A stretch of 41,513 nucleotides of DNA from Domibacillus robiginosus (GTDB taxonomy: Bacteria; Bacillota; Bacilli; Bacillales; Domibacillaceae): assembly GCF_000966195.1 (NCBI RefSeq), contig NZ_LAHL01000060.1:1-41513 (forward strand), written 5' to 3'. Positions 9,551-19,071 of this stretch are shown here, piece by piece (position 1 is the first letter of the stretch; every line of letters starts with the position of its first letter). The notes under the pieces were generated by a model. The model saw only the letters and a program-made list of their open reading frames with translations, was not told the DNA's origin and did not search any database. A program made the translations under genes and the position numbers.

Positions 9551-11297
9551 ATGGCGTTCCTTCCGTGACTACCGGTTACAGACAAAATTATTTATTACTT
9601 ATATTTCCATTACTGTTATTCCTATTGCTTTGCTTGGCTGCTTGGCTTACAGCCAGTATGTTTCTTCTATTGAGCGGCAGGTCGGCACGTATATTCCGCG
9701 GCTGCTTAATCAGGCAAATGATAATATTGAGCGGCAGATCAATGAATTTTTTCAAATGCCTGACCAGATTTATAATGCGCCTAAAATTATTGAAATATTG
9801 CGAAAAGATGCATACCAAACTGTTTCGGCGATGCGTCAGGATGAATTTATTGTCAATACCTACTTATCAAATACATTTATCCACGGCAGCCAGCAAGATG
9901 TTCTCGGCATCTTTATTTCTTCAAATAACAGGCTGTTTAGCAGTACCAAAGCCCATTATTTTTCGGGATTTCCAATGAAGGAAGCTGTTGGGCTTTACGG
10001 GCAAAACCTTGATTTGTGGAGCCAAGAAACATTGTTGTTGCCAAATGAAACGTCGCTTGAGTTTGAAGATAGGCGTCCGTTTATTTTAATTGCGAAGCCT
10101 CTCAATGATGTGGAAAACCGACTCAGTCTTGGCACGATGTTTATTGCGCTGGATTTATCATTTATCGATCGGATTGTCCGGCCTATTGATGAGAAGGAAG
10201 AAGCGGACATCTGGCTGATGAATGAAGAGGGGTATATATTCTACCACACAAAGACGGATCAAATCGGAAGAATCGACAAGGAAGTGGCAGAGTATCCGAC
10301 ATCAAACGGAAGCTTTAAAACAAAAGAGATGTTATTTGGGATGGATCTGTCCGAGCAGTATCATTGGATTTTAACGCATCGGATTTCACTTGATCAGCTG
10401 ACGGCTGAAACGAATTTTGTTCGCAACATTACGATTTTATTATTTGCTGCTGTCACAGCCGTTGCACTTGTTATAGCTGCTTTGCTGGCATGGGGAGTCG
10501 CCAAGCCGATTCAAAACTTAACCGGGCAGATGAAGCGGGTAGAAAAAGGAGATTTCAATATTAAATTAAACAGGCAGTCGAATGATGAAGTAGGATTACT
10601 GTCTGAAAGCTTTCAAACGATGATCAAGGAAATCCAAGAGCTCATTCGCGAAAAATATCAAATTGAATTGAAGCAAAAAGAAGCGCAAATGTACGCTCTT
10701 CAATCTCAGATTAATCCACACTTTATGTACAATACGCTTGAAACGATAGCCATGACGGTGGAAGAAGATGATAAAAACACGGTAGTGGATATGGTTACCA
10801 TTTTGGGCAGAATGCTTCGCTATTCCTTAAGCAACAAGGAAAATCTTGTAACAATTCATCAGGAACTTCAGCATATTCGTGATTACCTGACCATTCAATC
10901 GTACCGTTTTGAGGATGACTTAACGTTTGAGATTAATGTGCAAATGGATGGAAACAAGGAGTATATTCCGAAATTTATTTTACAGCCGCTTGTGGAAAAT
11001 GCGCTTGAACATGCCTTTGTTCCGGAACAGCAGCTGATTATAAAAATCCTGATTAAGCGGGTGGGCAATGAAATTCATATGAATGTATCGGACAACGGGG
11101 CAGGGATGAGCAAAATTAAGCTGCTAGAGATCAAGCAGCTGCTTACACTGCAGACTGATCTAAATCGTGATCATCATTTTGGTATTTTGAACGTAAATGG
11201 ACGGCTTGTGCTTCATTATGGGGAAGATTATATGCTGCAGGTAAATAGCGAAAAAAGCGTTGGTACAACGATGCTGATCCGGGTGCCGATAAACTAG
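9540..11297 (+). CDS. YesM-type sensor histidine kinase
   Basis: A membrane kinase of about 585 residues. It has a membrane helix at about 13-33, an extracellular sensor domain of about 260 residues, a second helix at about 296-320, a HAMP domain, and the His_kinase (PF06580) core with the phospho-accepting histidine in INPHFMYNTLE (H394). The ATPase motifs LVENALEHAF and DNGAGM follow. The open frame extends upstream to 9477, but the ATG at 9540 is preferred; it overlaps the stop of the binding-protein gene in ATGATTTTTAA, implying translational coupling. An ATG at 9528 is an alternative. The cognate YesN-type regulator starts 14 bp downstream. B. subtilis YesM/YesN control pectin rhamnogalacturonan genes, in line with the rhamnosidase next door. 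Confidence 0.88.
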   Translation: MIFKWRSFRDYRLQTKLFITYISITVIPIALLGCLAYSQYVSSIERQVGTYIPRLLNQANDNIERQINEFFQMPDQIYNAPKIIEILRKDAYQTVSAMRQDEFIVNTYLSNTFIHGSQQDVLGIFISSNNRLFSSTKAHYFSGFPMKEAVGLYGQNLDLWSQETLLLPNETSLEFEDRRPFILIAKPLNDVENRLSLGTMFIALDLSFIDRIVRPIDEKEEADIWLMNEEGYIFYHTKTDQIGRIDKEVAEYPTSNGSFKTKEMLFGMDLSEQYHWILTHRISLDQLTAETNFVRNITILLFAAVTAVALVIAALLAWGVAKPIQNLTGQMKRVEKGDFNIKLNRQSNDEVGLLSESFQTMIKEIQELIREKYQIELKQKEAQMYALQSQINPHFMYNTLETIAMTVEEDDKNTVVDMVTILGRMLRYSLSNKENLVTIHQELQHIRDYLTIQSYRFEDDLTFEINVQMDGNKEYIPKFILQPLVENALEHAFVPEQQLIIKILIKRVGNEIHMNVSDNGAGMSKIKLLEIKQLLTLQTDLNRDHHFGILNVNGRLVLHYGEDYMLQVNSEKSVGTTMLIRVPIN

Positions 11298-11311
11298 GGG
11301 GAAAAAGGGGT

Positions 11312-12061
11312 ATGAGTGATCAACCAATTCGGGTAATTGTAGTTGATGATGAACCAAAACTTCGAAGAGGTATTGAAAGGCTTATCCAAGCGAACGGGGA
11401 AGAGTGGGAAATTATCGGTAGCTTCGGATCAGGAAAGCAATGTATCGATATGATTATTTCCATGAATCTATCGTTTGACGCTGTGTTTACAGATGTACGC
11501 ATGCCGGTCATGGACGGGCTGTCCATGCTGAAGGAGTTAAAGAGTAAAACAAGCTATGAGTTTTTTGCTGTCATTATTAGCGGATATAACGATTTTTCAT
11601 ATGTGCAGACTGCCTTGCGTGAAGGAGCAGTTGATTACTTGGTAAAGCCCATTGACCGCATGGAACTGAAGAAAAGGCTCGCTAAAATAAAAGAAGAGGT
11701 ACAAAAAAAGCGGGTTGAAGAGACTCATTCAGAAGAAAACATGTCAGGACCGATTCAAACTGCTAAGCAATGGATTGACGGGCATTTATCGGACCCTATT
11801 ACCATTGATAAAATTGCATCTCTTGTGTATATGAATCCGACCTATTTTAGTGAGTTTTTCAAGCAGCATACAGGAGAAACTATCCTCGATTATGTAACGC
11901 GCAAACGAATGGAAAAAGCACGGACTCTCTTGCTTGCATCCCCGATGAAAATTTATGAAATTGCGGAAGCGGTCGGCTATACGGATAAAAAGTATTTCAG
12001 CAAGCTATTTAAAAAGTATTATGGAGAACTGCCTTCGAAATACAGACAGGATCATTTGTGA
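11312..12061 (+). CDS. YesN-type response regulator (REC + AraC HTH)
   Basis: A 249-residue cytoplasmic response regulator. The receiver domain spans 1-120 with acidic pocket D12/D13, the phospho-acceptor D61 in FTDVRMP and K in YLVKPID. The AraC-type double helix-turn-helix occupies about 148-247 (IDKIASLVYMNPTYFSEFFK and IYEIAEAVGYTDKKYFSKLF). It is short for a YesN protein because there is almost no linker domain. AGGGGGAAAAAGGGG precedes the ATG. It is the third gene of the binding-protein/kinase/regulator unit and probably activates the adjoining glycosidase and transporter genes, although its operator was not identified. Confidence 0.9.
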   Translation: MSDQPIRVIVVDDEPKLRRGIERLIQANGEEWEIIGSFGSGKQCIDMIISMNLSFDAVFTDVRMPVMDGLSMLKELKSKTSYEFFAVIISGYNDFSYVQTALREGAVDYLVKPIDRMELKKRLAKIKEEVQKKRVEETHSEENMSGPIQTAKQWIDGHLSDPITIDKIASLVYMNPTYFSEFFKQHTGETILDYVTRKRMEKARTLLLASPMKIYEIAEAVGYTDKKYFSKLFKKYYGELPSKYRQDHL

Positions 12062-12658
12062 TACTAGTGGTTAAGCTGTTCCAGCTTTCGGATCAGCTTT
12101 TTTAATCCTGGCTCATAATAGACCAACAATAAGATTACTAGGTATGTGTAAAGTTGGAGAGAGATAAACGAGAACCTAAATTGCTGAGGAATGAATTGAA
12201 GGAAGATTTTTTTAACCAAAATAATTAATAGTTCTTAAAAGTAATATAGAGCAAGGGAAAAACCCGTATTCAGGGCAACAAAAAAGACGAGAAGCTTATT
12301 AATTTCTCGTCTTTTTACTTTATTATCATTATCAATTTTTTATGTGAATATATAAATCACCAAACAGGCTTGAATTTTGCTAACACATCAAAGGTGCAAA
12401 TACAATTCAAAACGTTATAGGAGGCATGGAATAATAGGGTCTTAAAACGTTATTATTTCGTTCGAGGGAGAAGACCTTTTCTTTTTTGATTAAATTATGC
12501 AATCTATAAACAATTGATTTTGGTTTCCACTACCAGCTTTGCGATGCAAAAAGCTTTGCCTGTTTGTAAGGAACATAGCCTGATTTTTTAGAGGCTGACA
12601 AGCCTCTACACGTAGAAATCCTCTTGGTCAAAGAATTCACTAAGTAATGGGGGGTAGT
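12062..12658. other. Intergenic region between convergent units
   Basis: About 600 bp without a supported gene. It contains the terminator at 12281-12317, a direct repeat of AAAACGTTAT near 12410 and 12445, and a perfect 8-bp hairpin (TAGAGGCT, loop GACA, AGCCTCTA) at 12589-12608. That hairpin lacks a T run on the downstream side for either strand, so it is not a normal intrinsic terminator. Confidence 0.5.
12281..12317. terminator. Bidirectional intrinsic terminator
   Basis: AAAAGACGAGAA pairs with TTCTCGTCTTTT across a short loop, with A and T runs on both sides. It lies between the convergent response-regulator and rhamnosidase genes and can stop transcription from either side. Confidence 0.85.
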
Positions 12659-15538
12659 TCAAACAAGACTTTTAGATTTGTTTAACCGGTCAAGCATTAA
12701 CTGTAGGCTATCTTCTGTCAGAGGACTCCCTGGCAGTCGAGCTGCTTCTCCAATACTCATTGATTTTATAAGGAATATCGTAAACTCTGGAAAATATTGT
12801 TCAATTACTTTCATTGCATCAGGGTTTTCATATAGTTCGGATAGTAAAGTCTCTTCGGTAATGAGCTTAGGAGCACATTGATATGCACAAGAGAAACGGT
12901 AAACTCCAGAACCGACTATAATTTCTGCATGATTATCCTTGATGGTAAATGACTCAATTCCTTCCACTAATTCTAAACGTTTGCCACTTTCGAAAATAGT
13001 TGAACTGTCGCTATGCGGAAGGGTAATGGTGCCTGATGTATTTGGCGGTATATGCACCTCAAGTTCAACCTTGTTACCAGACATACGCCAAGATGAAACA
13101 ATCTCTCCATAAGGCGAAATAAGAGAAGCTTTTGCATATGTTAATTCACCATGACCAATTTGCGGACGGATATGAATCTTTTTATAGCCGGATACTCCCT
13201 TAACCTGATCAAGACCCGCGACTACCCGGTAAAGCCATTCGCCGATTGCTCCATAGGCATAATGGTTAAAAGAATTCATGTCTTCGCTCCAGAATGAGCC
13301 ATCGGGTTTAATGCTGTCCCAATGTTCCCAAATGGTAGTAGCACCTTTAGAAACCGAGTATAACCATGAAGGGTAACTTTCTTGAAGTAAAAGTTTTACC
13401 GCTGTATCATGATAACCGTTTGCTGATAAGGCAAAACATAAATAAGGTGTGCCGATAAATCCGGTAGAAAGATGATAATCATTTACTACAATCATATGGT
13501 TCAATTCTTTTGCTGCCCGTTCCCGTACAGGACCTTCAACAAGGTCGAAGACAAGTGCCAGAACATAAGCTGTTTGAGTATGTGCTGCCAGCCTGCCAGA
13601 GGGGGACACAAATTCAGAATGAAACTCTTTAATGATATTATGCAGCACTTCATCATAGAATTTTGCATCATCCATTTTTCCTATAACACGGGCTGTATCA
13701 CGCACAATTCTAACAGAATGAGCAAAGAAAGCTGTAGCGATTAAATCTTTTGGTGTTGCTCCTTCATAACTATCCTCTTTGGCATCAAGTGCTAGCCAAT
13801 CACCCAAGTGAAATCCGGTGTTCCATAAATATTCATTTTCTCCTTGATATCTGATGTAATCTACCCATTTTTTCATGCTGTCATATTGCTCGGTTAAGAT
13901 GCGCTTATCAGCATAGGCCTGATACATGTTCCAAGGGACAATTGTAATAACATCACCCCATCCTGAAGACGAGTAGATGGATAGAACATCCGGCACAACA
14001 ACCGGAATACTTCCATCAGGAAGCTGTTCTGCTGAAACATCGCGAAGCCATTTGGTGAAAAAAGGTCCCACGTGATAATTAAATAGGGCAGTACCGATAA
14101 AAACCTGTGCATCACCTGTCCAACCAAGACGCTCAGCACGCTGTGGGCAATCCGTTGGTACATCAACAAAGTTGCCTCGCTGACCCCATACGATGTTTTT
14201 CTGAAGTTGATTAACCCGTCTATCAGAGCATTCAAAAAAGCCTGTTTGTTTCATATCTGAATGAATAACTTCACCTACAAAAGCATCCATCAATGCTTCA
14301 TCCGAGTAATTTGGTAGGCCTTCTATTTTCACATATCTAAACCCTTGGAATGTAAAATGCGGAAAATAAGTAACGTTGCCTTTTCCATTAGAAATAAACT
14401 CAATTTGCTGCTTTGCAGGATTCAGGTTTCCAGTATAGAAGTTTCCATCCTTGTCCAATACTTCAGCATGCTTCAACGTAATAGCAGAGCCTTGGGGAAT
14501 ATCAACTATAAATTTCATTCGCCCTACCATATTCTGTCCCATGTCTAGCACTCTATCTCCGGCCGGAGTTTGAATGACTTCAATTGGATGTATGGTTTCT
14601 ACCACACGACACGGCCAATTTTCCTGTGCTACTAGACGTTCTGGTCTCCAGCTGTGTGGAATTGTTCTGGCCCAGTTTGAATCTTCTAATCCCGCTTGGT
14701 CCCAACCCTTTATTTCTTTACGTGCATCGTATATCTCACCGTCATACAACTCTGAAAATAGGATAGGACCAATTGTAGCTTTCCAGGTAGAATCTGTTCC
14801 AATCAATAATTCAGATCCATCTTCATACTTTACATGTAGTTGAAGCAGGGCGGAACGAAAATCGCCATACTGATGACGGCCCAGCAAAAGCTCTCCTTTA
14901 AACCAGCCGTCTCCCAATATAATACCTACTGCATTCTTTCCTGATTGAACAGCATCTGTAACATCATAGGTTTGGTATTGAAGGCGGTGTTGGTAGCTTG
15001 TCCATCCTGGTGTCAAAAATTCATTACCCACACGCTCGCCATTTAAATGCAGTTCATACAATCCAGCGGCAGTTGCATAAATCCGTGCAGAGGTAATATT
15101 GCTTCCAAGTGTAAATTCCTTACGAAGCATGAATGCTTCTGGGGACAAAGAATCAATATCATCAGGGTGTGGTGTTATCCATTCTGCCTGCCACTCATCA
15201 GCATTAAGCAATCCGGTTTCCCAATACGTCGTCTCGCTCCAATTCGATTCTATCCCCAGCCCGTCCCATACCTTTACTCTAAAATAGTATCTCGTTCGAG
15301 AGGAAACAGGAGGTCCACTATATTCAACTTGAATTGATTCATTGGATAATACTTTCCCTGAATCCCAATAAACTGAGGAGAAATCATCTTTTTCTATACT
15401 AACTTGAATCTGGTAAGCTTGCTGAACCACTCCTCGTCTATCAGCTTTGATTCTCCAACTGAATCTAGGAGTTAGAATATCCGTTCCTAAAAGACTAGAT
15501 TGATATTCAACTGTGAGATCGGTAATATTGATTTGCAT
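12659..15538 (-). CDS. GH78 alpha-L-rhamnosidase, cytoplasmic
   Basis: A 959-residue enzyme that removes terminal alpha-L-rhamnose from glycosides or oligosaccharides. It has no signal peptide. It begins with an N-terminal beta domain (LTVEYQSSLLGTDILTPRFS), followed by the usual GH78 domains and an (alpha/alpha)6 barrel. The general-acid motif DCPQRAERLGWTGDAQ is at about 461-476 and the base motif GATTIWEHWDS at about 731-741. The last 75 residues form an extra helical module (LLSELYENPDAMKVIEQYFP) that is not part of the GH78 core. AGGAGG lies about nine bases before the ATG, and an 18-bp near-palindrome lies just upstream. The cytoplasmic location implies action on imported oligosaccharides, with the symporter at 17205 as a likely importer. 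Confidence 0.93.
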   Translation of the reverse strand: MQINITDLTVEYQSSLLGTDILTPRFSWRIKADRRGVVQQAYQIQVSIEKDDFSSVYWDSGKVLSNESIQVEYSGPPVSSRTRYYFRVKVWDGLGIESNWSETTYWETGLLNADEWQAEWITPHPDDIDSLSPEAFMLRKEFTLGSNITSARIYATAAGLYELHLNGERVGNEFLTPGWTSYQHRLQYQTYDVTDAVQSGKNAVGIILGDGWFKGELLLGRHQYGDFRSALLQLHVKYEDGSELLIGTDSTWKATIGPILFSELYDGEIYDARKEIKGWDQAGLEDSNWARTIPHSWRPERLVAQENWPCRVVETIHPIEVIQTPAGDRVLDMGQNMVGRMKFIVDIPQGSAITLKHAEVLDKDGNFYTGNLNPAKQQIEFISNGKGNVTYFPHFTFQGFRYVKIEGLPNYSDEALMDAFVGEVIHSDMKQTGFFECSDRRVNQLQKNIVWGQRGNFVDVPTDCPQRAERLGWTGDAQVFIGTALFNYHVGPFFTKWLRDVSAEQLPDGSIPVVVPDVLSIYSSSGWGDVITIVPWNMYQAYADKRILTEQYDSMKKWVDYIRYQGENEYLWNTGFHLGDWLALDAKEDSYEGATPKDLIATAFFAHSVRIVRDTARVIGKMDDAKFYDEVLHNIIKEFHSEFVSPSGRLAAHTQTAYVLALVFDLVEGPVRERAAKELNHMIVVNDYHLSTGFIGTPYLCFALSANGYHDTAVKLLLQESYPSWLYSVSKGATTIWEHWDSIKPDGSFWSEDMNSFNHYAYGAIGEWLYRVVAGLDQVKGVSGYKKIHIRPQIGHGELTYAKASLISPYGEIVSSWRMSGNKVELEVHIPPNTSGTITLPHSDSSTIFESGKRLELVEGIESFTIKDNHAEIIVGSGVYRFSCAYQCAPKLITEETLLSELYENPDAMKVIEQYFPEFTIFLIKSMSIGEAARLPGSPLTEDSLQLMLDRLNKSKSLV

Positions 15539-15561
15539 AAAAACTATACCTCCTGCTATTA

Positions 15562-15579
15562 TTTCGTAAATTTACTAAA
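15562..15579 (-). promoter_or_regulatory. 18-bp near-palindrome upstream of the GH78 gene
   Basis: TTTCGTAAATTTACTAAA matches its own reverse complement at all but one base pair (16 of 18 bases), with a perfect 10-bp core GTAAATTTAC. It lies 24 bp before the rhamnosidase start and next to its ribosome binding site, a usual place for a repressor operator. The cognate regulator is unknown. Confidence 0.45.
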
Positions 15580-15581
15580 TT

Positions 15582-15749
15582 TTATTTGAATGACCATCCT
15601 AACAATTACTTCATTTGTTCTCCATTATCGTTTTAACCGATGGTTGCCAGACCAGCAGGGCACACCTTATTACCTGTATTAGAATAATTAGTACCCTCTG
15701 AACGTCGGCTAGTTTTCCACTTTCCATAATCAAACGTATTAAATACCAT
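15582..15749 (-). pseudogene. 3' relic of a second GPH-family transporter gene
   Basis: On the minus strand from 15749 the frame reads MVFNTFDYGKWKTSRRSEGT followed by NYSNTGNKVCPAGLA and a stop. This aligns with MVPDTVDYGEQTTGRRSEGT of the intact transporter at 17205-18599, and the DNA is visibly alike too. At 15582-15597 the sequence ATTTGAATGACCAT repeats the 3' end of the intact gene (GHSNK-stop region). Most of the coding sequence is gone. It lies between the GH78 and GH43 genes. Confidence 0.75.
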
Positions 15750-15851
15750 TTTTACTTTGTATCCAAGGTAACATTACGTCTCATTTTGGGAAATGAACCT
15801 CAGTTACCCATGTCTAATCGAAAATACTATCCAAGCTATTTTGACTAGTTT

Positions 15852-16922
15852 TTATTCATAATCCTCTATCTTCCACTCATCCTTCCATTCAAGATAAGGT
15901 TTCTCCCCATCAAATCTGAATGGCAGCCATACATAATCGGCAATTGAGGTATTGGCATTTAGCAATATCTCTATATCGTCCGTTGTTTCAACATTCTCCT
16001 CGTTAAAAAAAGAGTTCATCATTTTTGCAATTCTTTTATACGAAGCTCCACTCTTAAAATTCTCTCCTTCTATTTCAGGAAGGGCAGGCAGCCATCTATC
16101 CGCCAAAGCAATATATAGATCCTTTTTTTGAGGATGCTTAAATACAGATGTAATCTGAGAATTAAAAGAAGTGCAAGAAGAATCATTCACATGTGGATCC
16201 CCGAGCACTTTAAAAGAACCGTGCCAAGTCTTACCACATGCCACTTCTGAAGGATTTGGAAAATATCCCGTAGTTCCAGAGGTCACTAAATAATGAAGTC
16301 CTTTTCTATAAAAATGAGCTGTTGCTTCTCTTACATCTGGTGGTGATACACGGGGGAAGTGGGTGCTATAATACCCAGATACATCCGTATAATCATCCGT
16401 TAAATCTGCACAAATAGTTTCGCTATGAACTCGCTCGAAATAATAATACGCTTTACCGTCAGGTGCTACCACCAAGTCAAAGTCTCCAGCACTCATTCCA
16501 AGTGGACGTAATCGCTCTTTCACCTTCGTATAGGGTCCTAATATATGGTCAGCCGTTAACACAGTTTCAGTCTGTGTATCATCTTTTTCCATTACTTTCA
16601 GCCAGCATACATATTTTTTTGTTCTCTTATTGTAAATAATGTGCGGTCTATCCATCATGGATTCAGGGTGAAGGGAGGACTCTGGATTGTATGGTTCAGG
16701 CGGTATAATTAATCCTCTATCTTCCCAGTTATAAAGATCTGTAGAAGTATAGCAACGTACTCCCCAATGCCAGATATTTGTTTCCGGTAAGGTCTTCTCT
16801 TTATTCTCTCCGTACCAATAATAGACTCCATCAATGTACATTATTGAACCACCATGAGCGTGTATCCTTTTTCCTGTTGTATCCAGCCATACTTGACCAG
16901 GGCGTATTGAATTATATTTCAT
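15852..16922 (-). CDS. GH43-like glycoside hydrolase (beta-1,3-galactanase-type subgroup)
   Basis: A 356-residue five-bladed beta-propeller hydrolase without signal peptide. The start motif IHAHGGSIMYIDGVYYWYGE, then MDRPHIIYN, AGDFDLVVAPDGKAYYYFE (D147 as likely pKa modulator) and REATAHF (E199 as likely general acid) follow the order of GH43 proteins related to exo-beta-1,3-galactanases. The position of the usual GH43 base aspartate appears to be occupied by the HAHGG segment, as I recall for that subgroup. AGGAGAC precedes the ATG. An AGTTTTAA/TTAAAACT inverted repeat lies upstream at 16965-16990. Together with rhamnosidases it could trim rhamnose-capped arabinogalactan or rhamnogalacturonan side chains. 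The substrate is inferred. Confidence 0.78.
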   Translation of the reverse strand: MKYNSIRPGQVWLDTTGKRIHAHGGSIMYIDGVYYWYGENKEKTLPETNIWHWGVRCYTSTDLYNWEDRGLIIPPEPYNPESSLHPESMMDRPHIIYNKRTKKYVCWLKVMEKDDTQTETVLTADHILGPYTKVKERLRPLGMSAGDFDLVVAPDGKAYYYFERVHSETICADLTDDYTDVSGYYSTHFPRVSPPDVREATAHFYRKGLHYLVTSGTTGYFPNPSEVACGKTWHGSFKVLGDPHVNDSSCTSFNSQITSVFKHPQKKDLYIALADRWLPALPEIEGENFKSGASYKRIAKMMNSFFNEENVETTDDIEILLNANTSIADYVWLPFRFDGEKPYLEWKDEWKIEDYE

Positions 16923-17204
16923 TATTACTGTCTCCTATGAGTTTCTATTCTGACCTAATCCATTAGTTTTAAAGTTTATCAATTAAAACTGATCTGCTTC
17001 TAGCCCTTTGTCTCTCTTCACATGTTTTTATACTTTAGAAATAGGGATTCTCGAACGTTTAATGCACATTGTTTTCTCCTCTGTGAACCTTTTGGTCTTC
17101 GCTATACGTAACCTGAGTCCCAAAAAGTTCATAGAGGAGTGGGTTAATATTTAATTGAGAGGTCGATAACATGCTCCTGATTTGGAACTGACTATTTTGA
17201 AAAT

Positions 17205-18599
17205 TTATTGTACTTTGTTTGAATGACCATTCTCAATGAAAGGTTTTGTTAATTCGTCGTCCGTTAATTGTTCCTGTATGCTATTATTTCTTGGATATAG
17301 GAACATAACTCCAAAAGTGATGACTGTAAGGACAAGTGGAATCGTATTAGTAATATGCATGATTCCATCTAAGGCTTGCTTTGTTTGTTCTCCATTCGGA
17401 TTATAACCAGAAGTCGCTAGGAGCCAACCAAGTAGGGCTCCAGCCAGTGCTGCCGCCACTTTTCCACTCAATGCCTGTATGGAATAAATAGTGCCCTCTG
17501 AACGTCGGCCAGTTGTCTGCTCTCCGTAATCAACCGTGTCAGGTACCATTGCCCAAATACACAAAAATAATAAATCCATTCCGATATTTCCTATAGTCGT
17601 AAACACTAGAGCTAATGTAATGTTAGAACCGCCAATAAGGAATGCACCAAGAAATCCTACTGAACAAACAATAGCAGAAATATTATACATCCTTACTTTA
17701 CCAATTTTGGTTAACGTCTCTCCGATTCCAAATTGAATGAAAACTGTGATTAAAGTATATACCAGATTGAATACAGCAAATAATGCAACTGCATTCAAAT
17801 TATAGGTAAAATAATAAATTAGCGCTCCTAATCTGACATTTAAAATTATAGAGATCAAAAACATTATTAGAGTAATGATAAGCAGAGCTCTATTTCGGGC
17901 AATAGCAAACAGCATTTCCTTAAGCGTAATTTTTTCGGCTTCTTGTTGAGGAACTACTCTTTCCTTTGTATTATGGAAGCAAAGCCATATAAAGAAGATA
18001 GCCAGTATTCCTATAGATATAGCTGTTACAAAGAAGCCCGTGGCAGGGTTTTCAAAAAAATCAATTACTGTCGTTAACTGTGAGGCCAATAAAAGTCCAA
18101 GGCTTGTAAAAACAAGCATAAAGGCCGTAAGACTTGCTCGCTGCTTTGGATCCGCTGTTATCATGGTATTTAGTCCAGTGAGCGGGATTCCTATCACACT
18201 TATTAGGGTACTAAGCAGTAAATAGGTGGTAAAAATAAAAATCATATGTCCAGTCTGTCCAAGCTCTGGATTAGTAAAAGTTAAAATGAAAAGGATGCCC
18301 AGCGGAAAAGCTCCATAAAGCAAATAGGGGCGGAACTTTCCCCATTTTGTATGTGTATTATCTAATTTGTATCCGATAAATGGTGTAAGGGCTCCGTCAA
18401 TCAACCTGGACACAAATACTAACGTACCTGCAACCGACGCTGGTAATCCTGCAATGTCTGTATAGAAGAAAATCAAGAAATACATAATCATCCCTTGTAT
18501 GGAATTTAAGCCGAAAAATCCTAAGCCATAAGAAAACTTTTCACGAAACTTTATCTTTTCAAAACCTTCTAAATTACTATGAATTTTGGATGCTGCCAC
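17205..18599 (-). CDS. GPH-family (glycoside-pentoside-hexuronide:cation) symporter
   Basis: A 464-residue membrane protein with about twelve transmembrane segments. Family marks include SYGLGFFGLNSIQGMIMYFL near the N-terminus, LDNTHTKWGKFRPYLLYGA in the loop between segments 2 and 3, and MVPDTVDYGEQTTGRRSEGT in the second half. This family imports oligosaccharides or glycosides with sodium or protons. The start is GTG at 18599 with AAAGGGGG about eight bases upstream. The position between a GH43-like and a cytoplasmic GH78 gene on the same strand suggests import of rhamnose-containing oligosaccharides. Parts of a second, decayed copy occur at 15582-15749 and 19072-19174. Confidence 0.9.
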   Translation of the reverse strand: MAASKIHSNLEGFEKIKFREKFSYGLGFFGLNSIQGMIMYFLIFFYTDIAGLPASVAGTLVFVSRLIDGALTPFIGYKLDNTHTKWGKFRPYLLYGAFPLGILFILTFTNPELGQTGHMIFIFTTYLLLSTLISVIGIPLTGLNTMITADPKQRASLTAFMLVFTSLGLLLASQLTTVIDFFENPATGFFVTAISIGILAIFFIWLCFHNTKERVVPQQEAEKITLKEMLFAIARNRALLIITLIMFLISIILNVRLGALIYYFTYNLNAVALFAVFNLVYTLITVFIQFGIGETLTKIGKVRMYNISAIVCSVGFLGAFLIGGSNITLALVFTTIGNIGMDLLFLCIWAMVPDTVDYGEQTTGRRSEGTIYSIQALSGKVAAALAGALLGWLLATSGYNPNGEQTKQALDGIMHITNTIPLVLTVITFGVMFLYPRNNSIQEQLTDDELTKPFIENGHSNKVQ

Positions 18600-19071
18600 A
18601 GTAATTATCCCCCTTTATCTTCATCTTCCTAAATACAATTCAATGCACCGATCTCCAAAAATTGAAAACAATCAAATTACCATATGATTATCTAATTAAC
18701 TTATTTTTATCTCTTCGGCATGTAAAGATTTCAATCCACGATTTATAGTACTAATAATTGTGTCAGTTACTTTGATGAATATATTGCGTTCCTTTCTTCA
18801 ATTTTTGCTTATTCTCAATATAATTTATTTATCTGTATACTTCCTTGTAAAAAACGGAACAATAAACAGAGTACAAACAACGTGTGTTATATTTTCTTAC
18901 ACGAAACCTAATTATTTTTTATTTATCTTATATTCAGAATAAAAATTTGAGATTGAATAGGTATGAATTATGAATAATTCACCACAAAAAATGCTTTGGG
19001 TCTTCTTTGATCCTTGTTTAACAAAAATTGGAATAAACAGAATTCTAAGCAGGCAGCTCATAAAACAAGCA
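18600..19071. other. Intergenic DNA between intact transporter and 5' relic
   Basis: AT-rich sequence with no supported gene. The first part (18600-18673) holds the leader of the transporter, which is duplicated at 19072-19174. The block 18966-19071 may be further degraded sequence continuing the relic frame on the minus strand, but I could not match it to the intact transporter. Confidence 0.45.

Noticed and set aside
12589-12608. Perfect 8-bp hairpin considered as terminator of the GH78 gene
   Set aside because: On the minus strand it is followed by A residues, and on the plus strand the T run precedes it, so it does not fit an intrinsic terminator.
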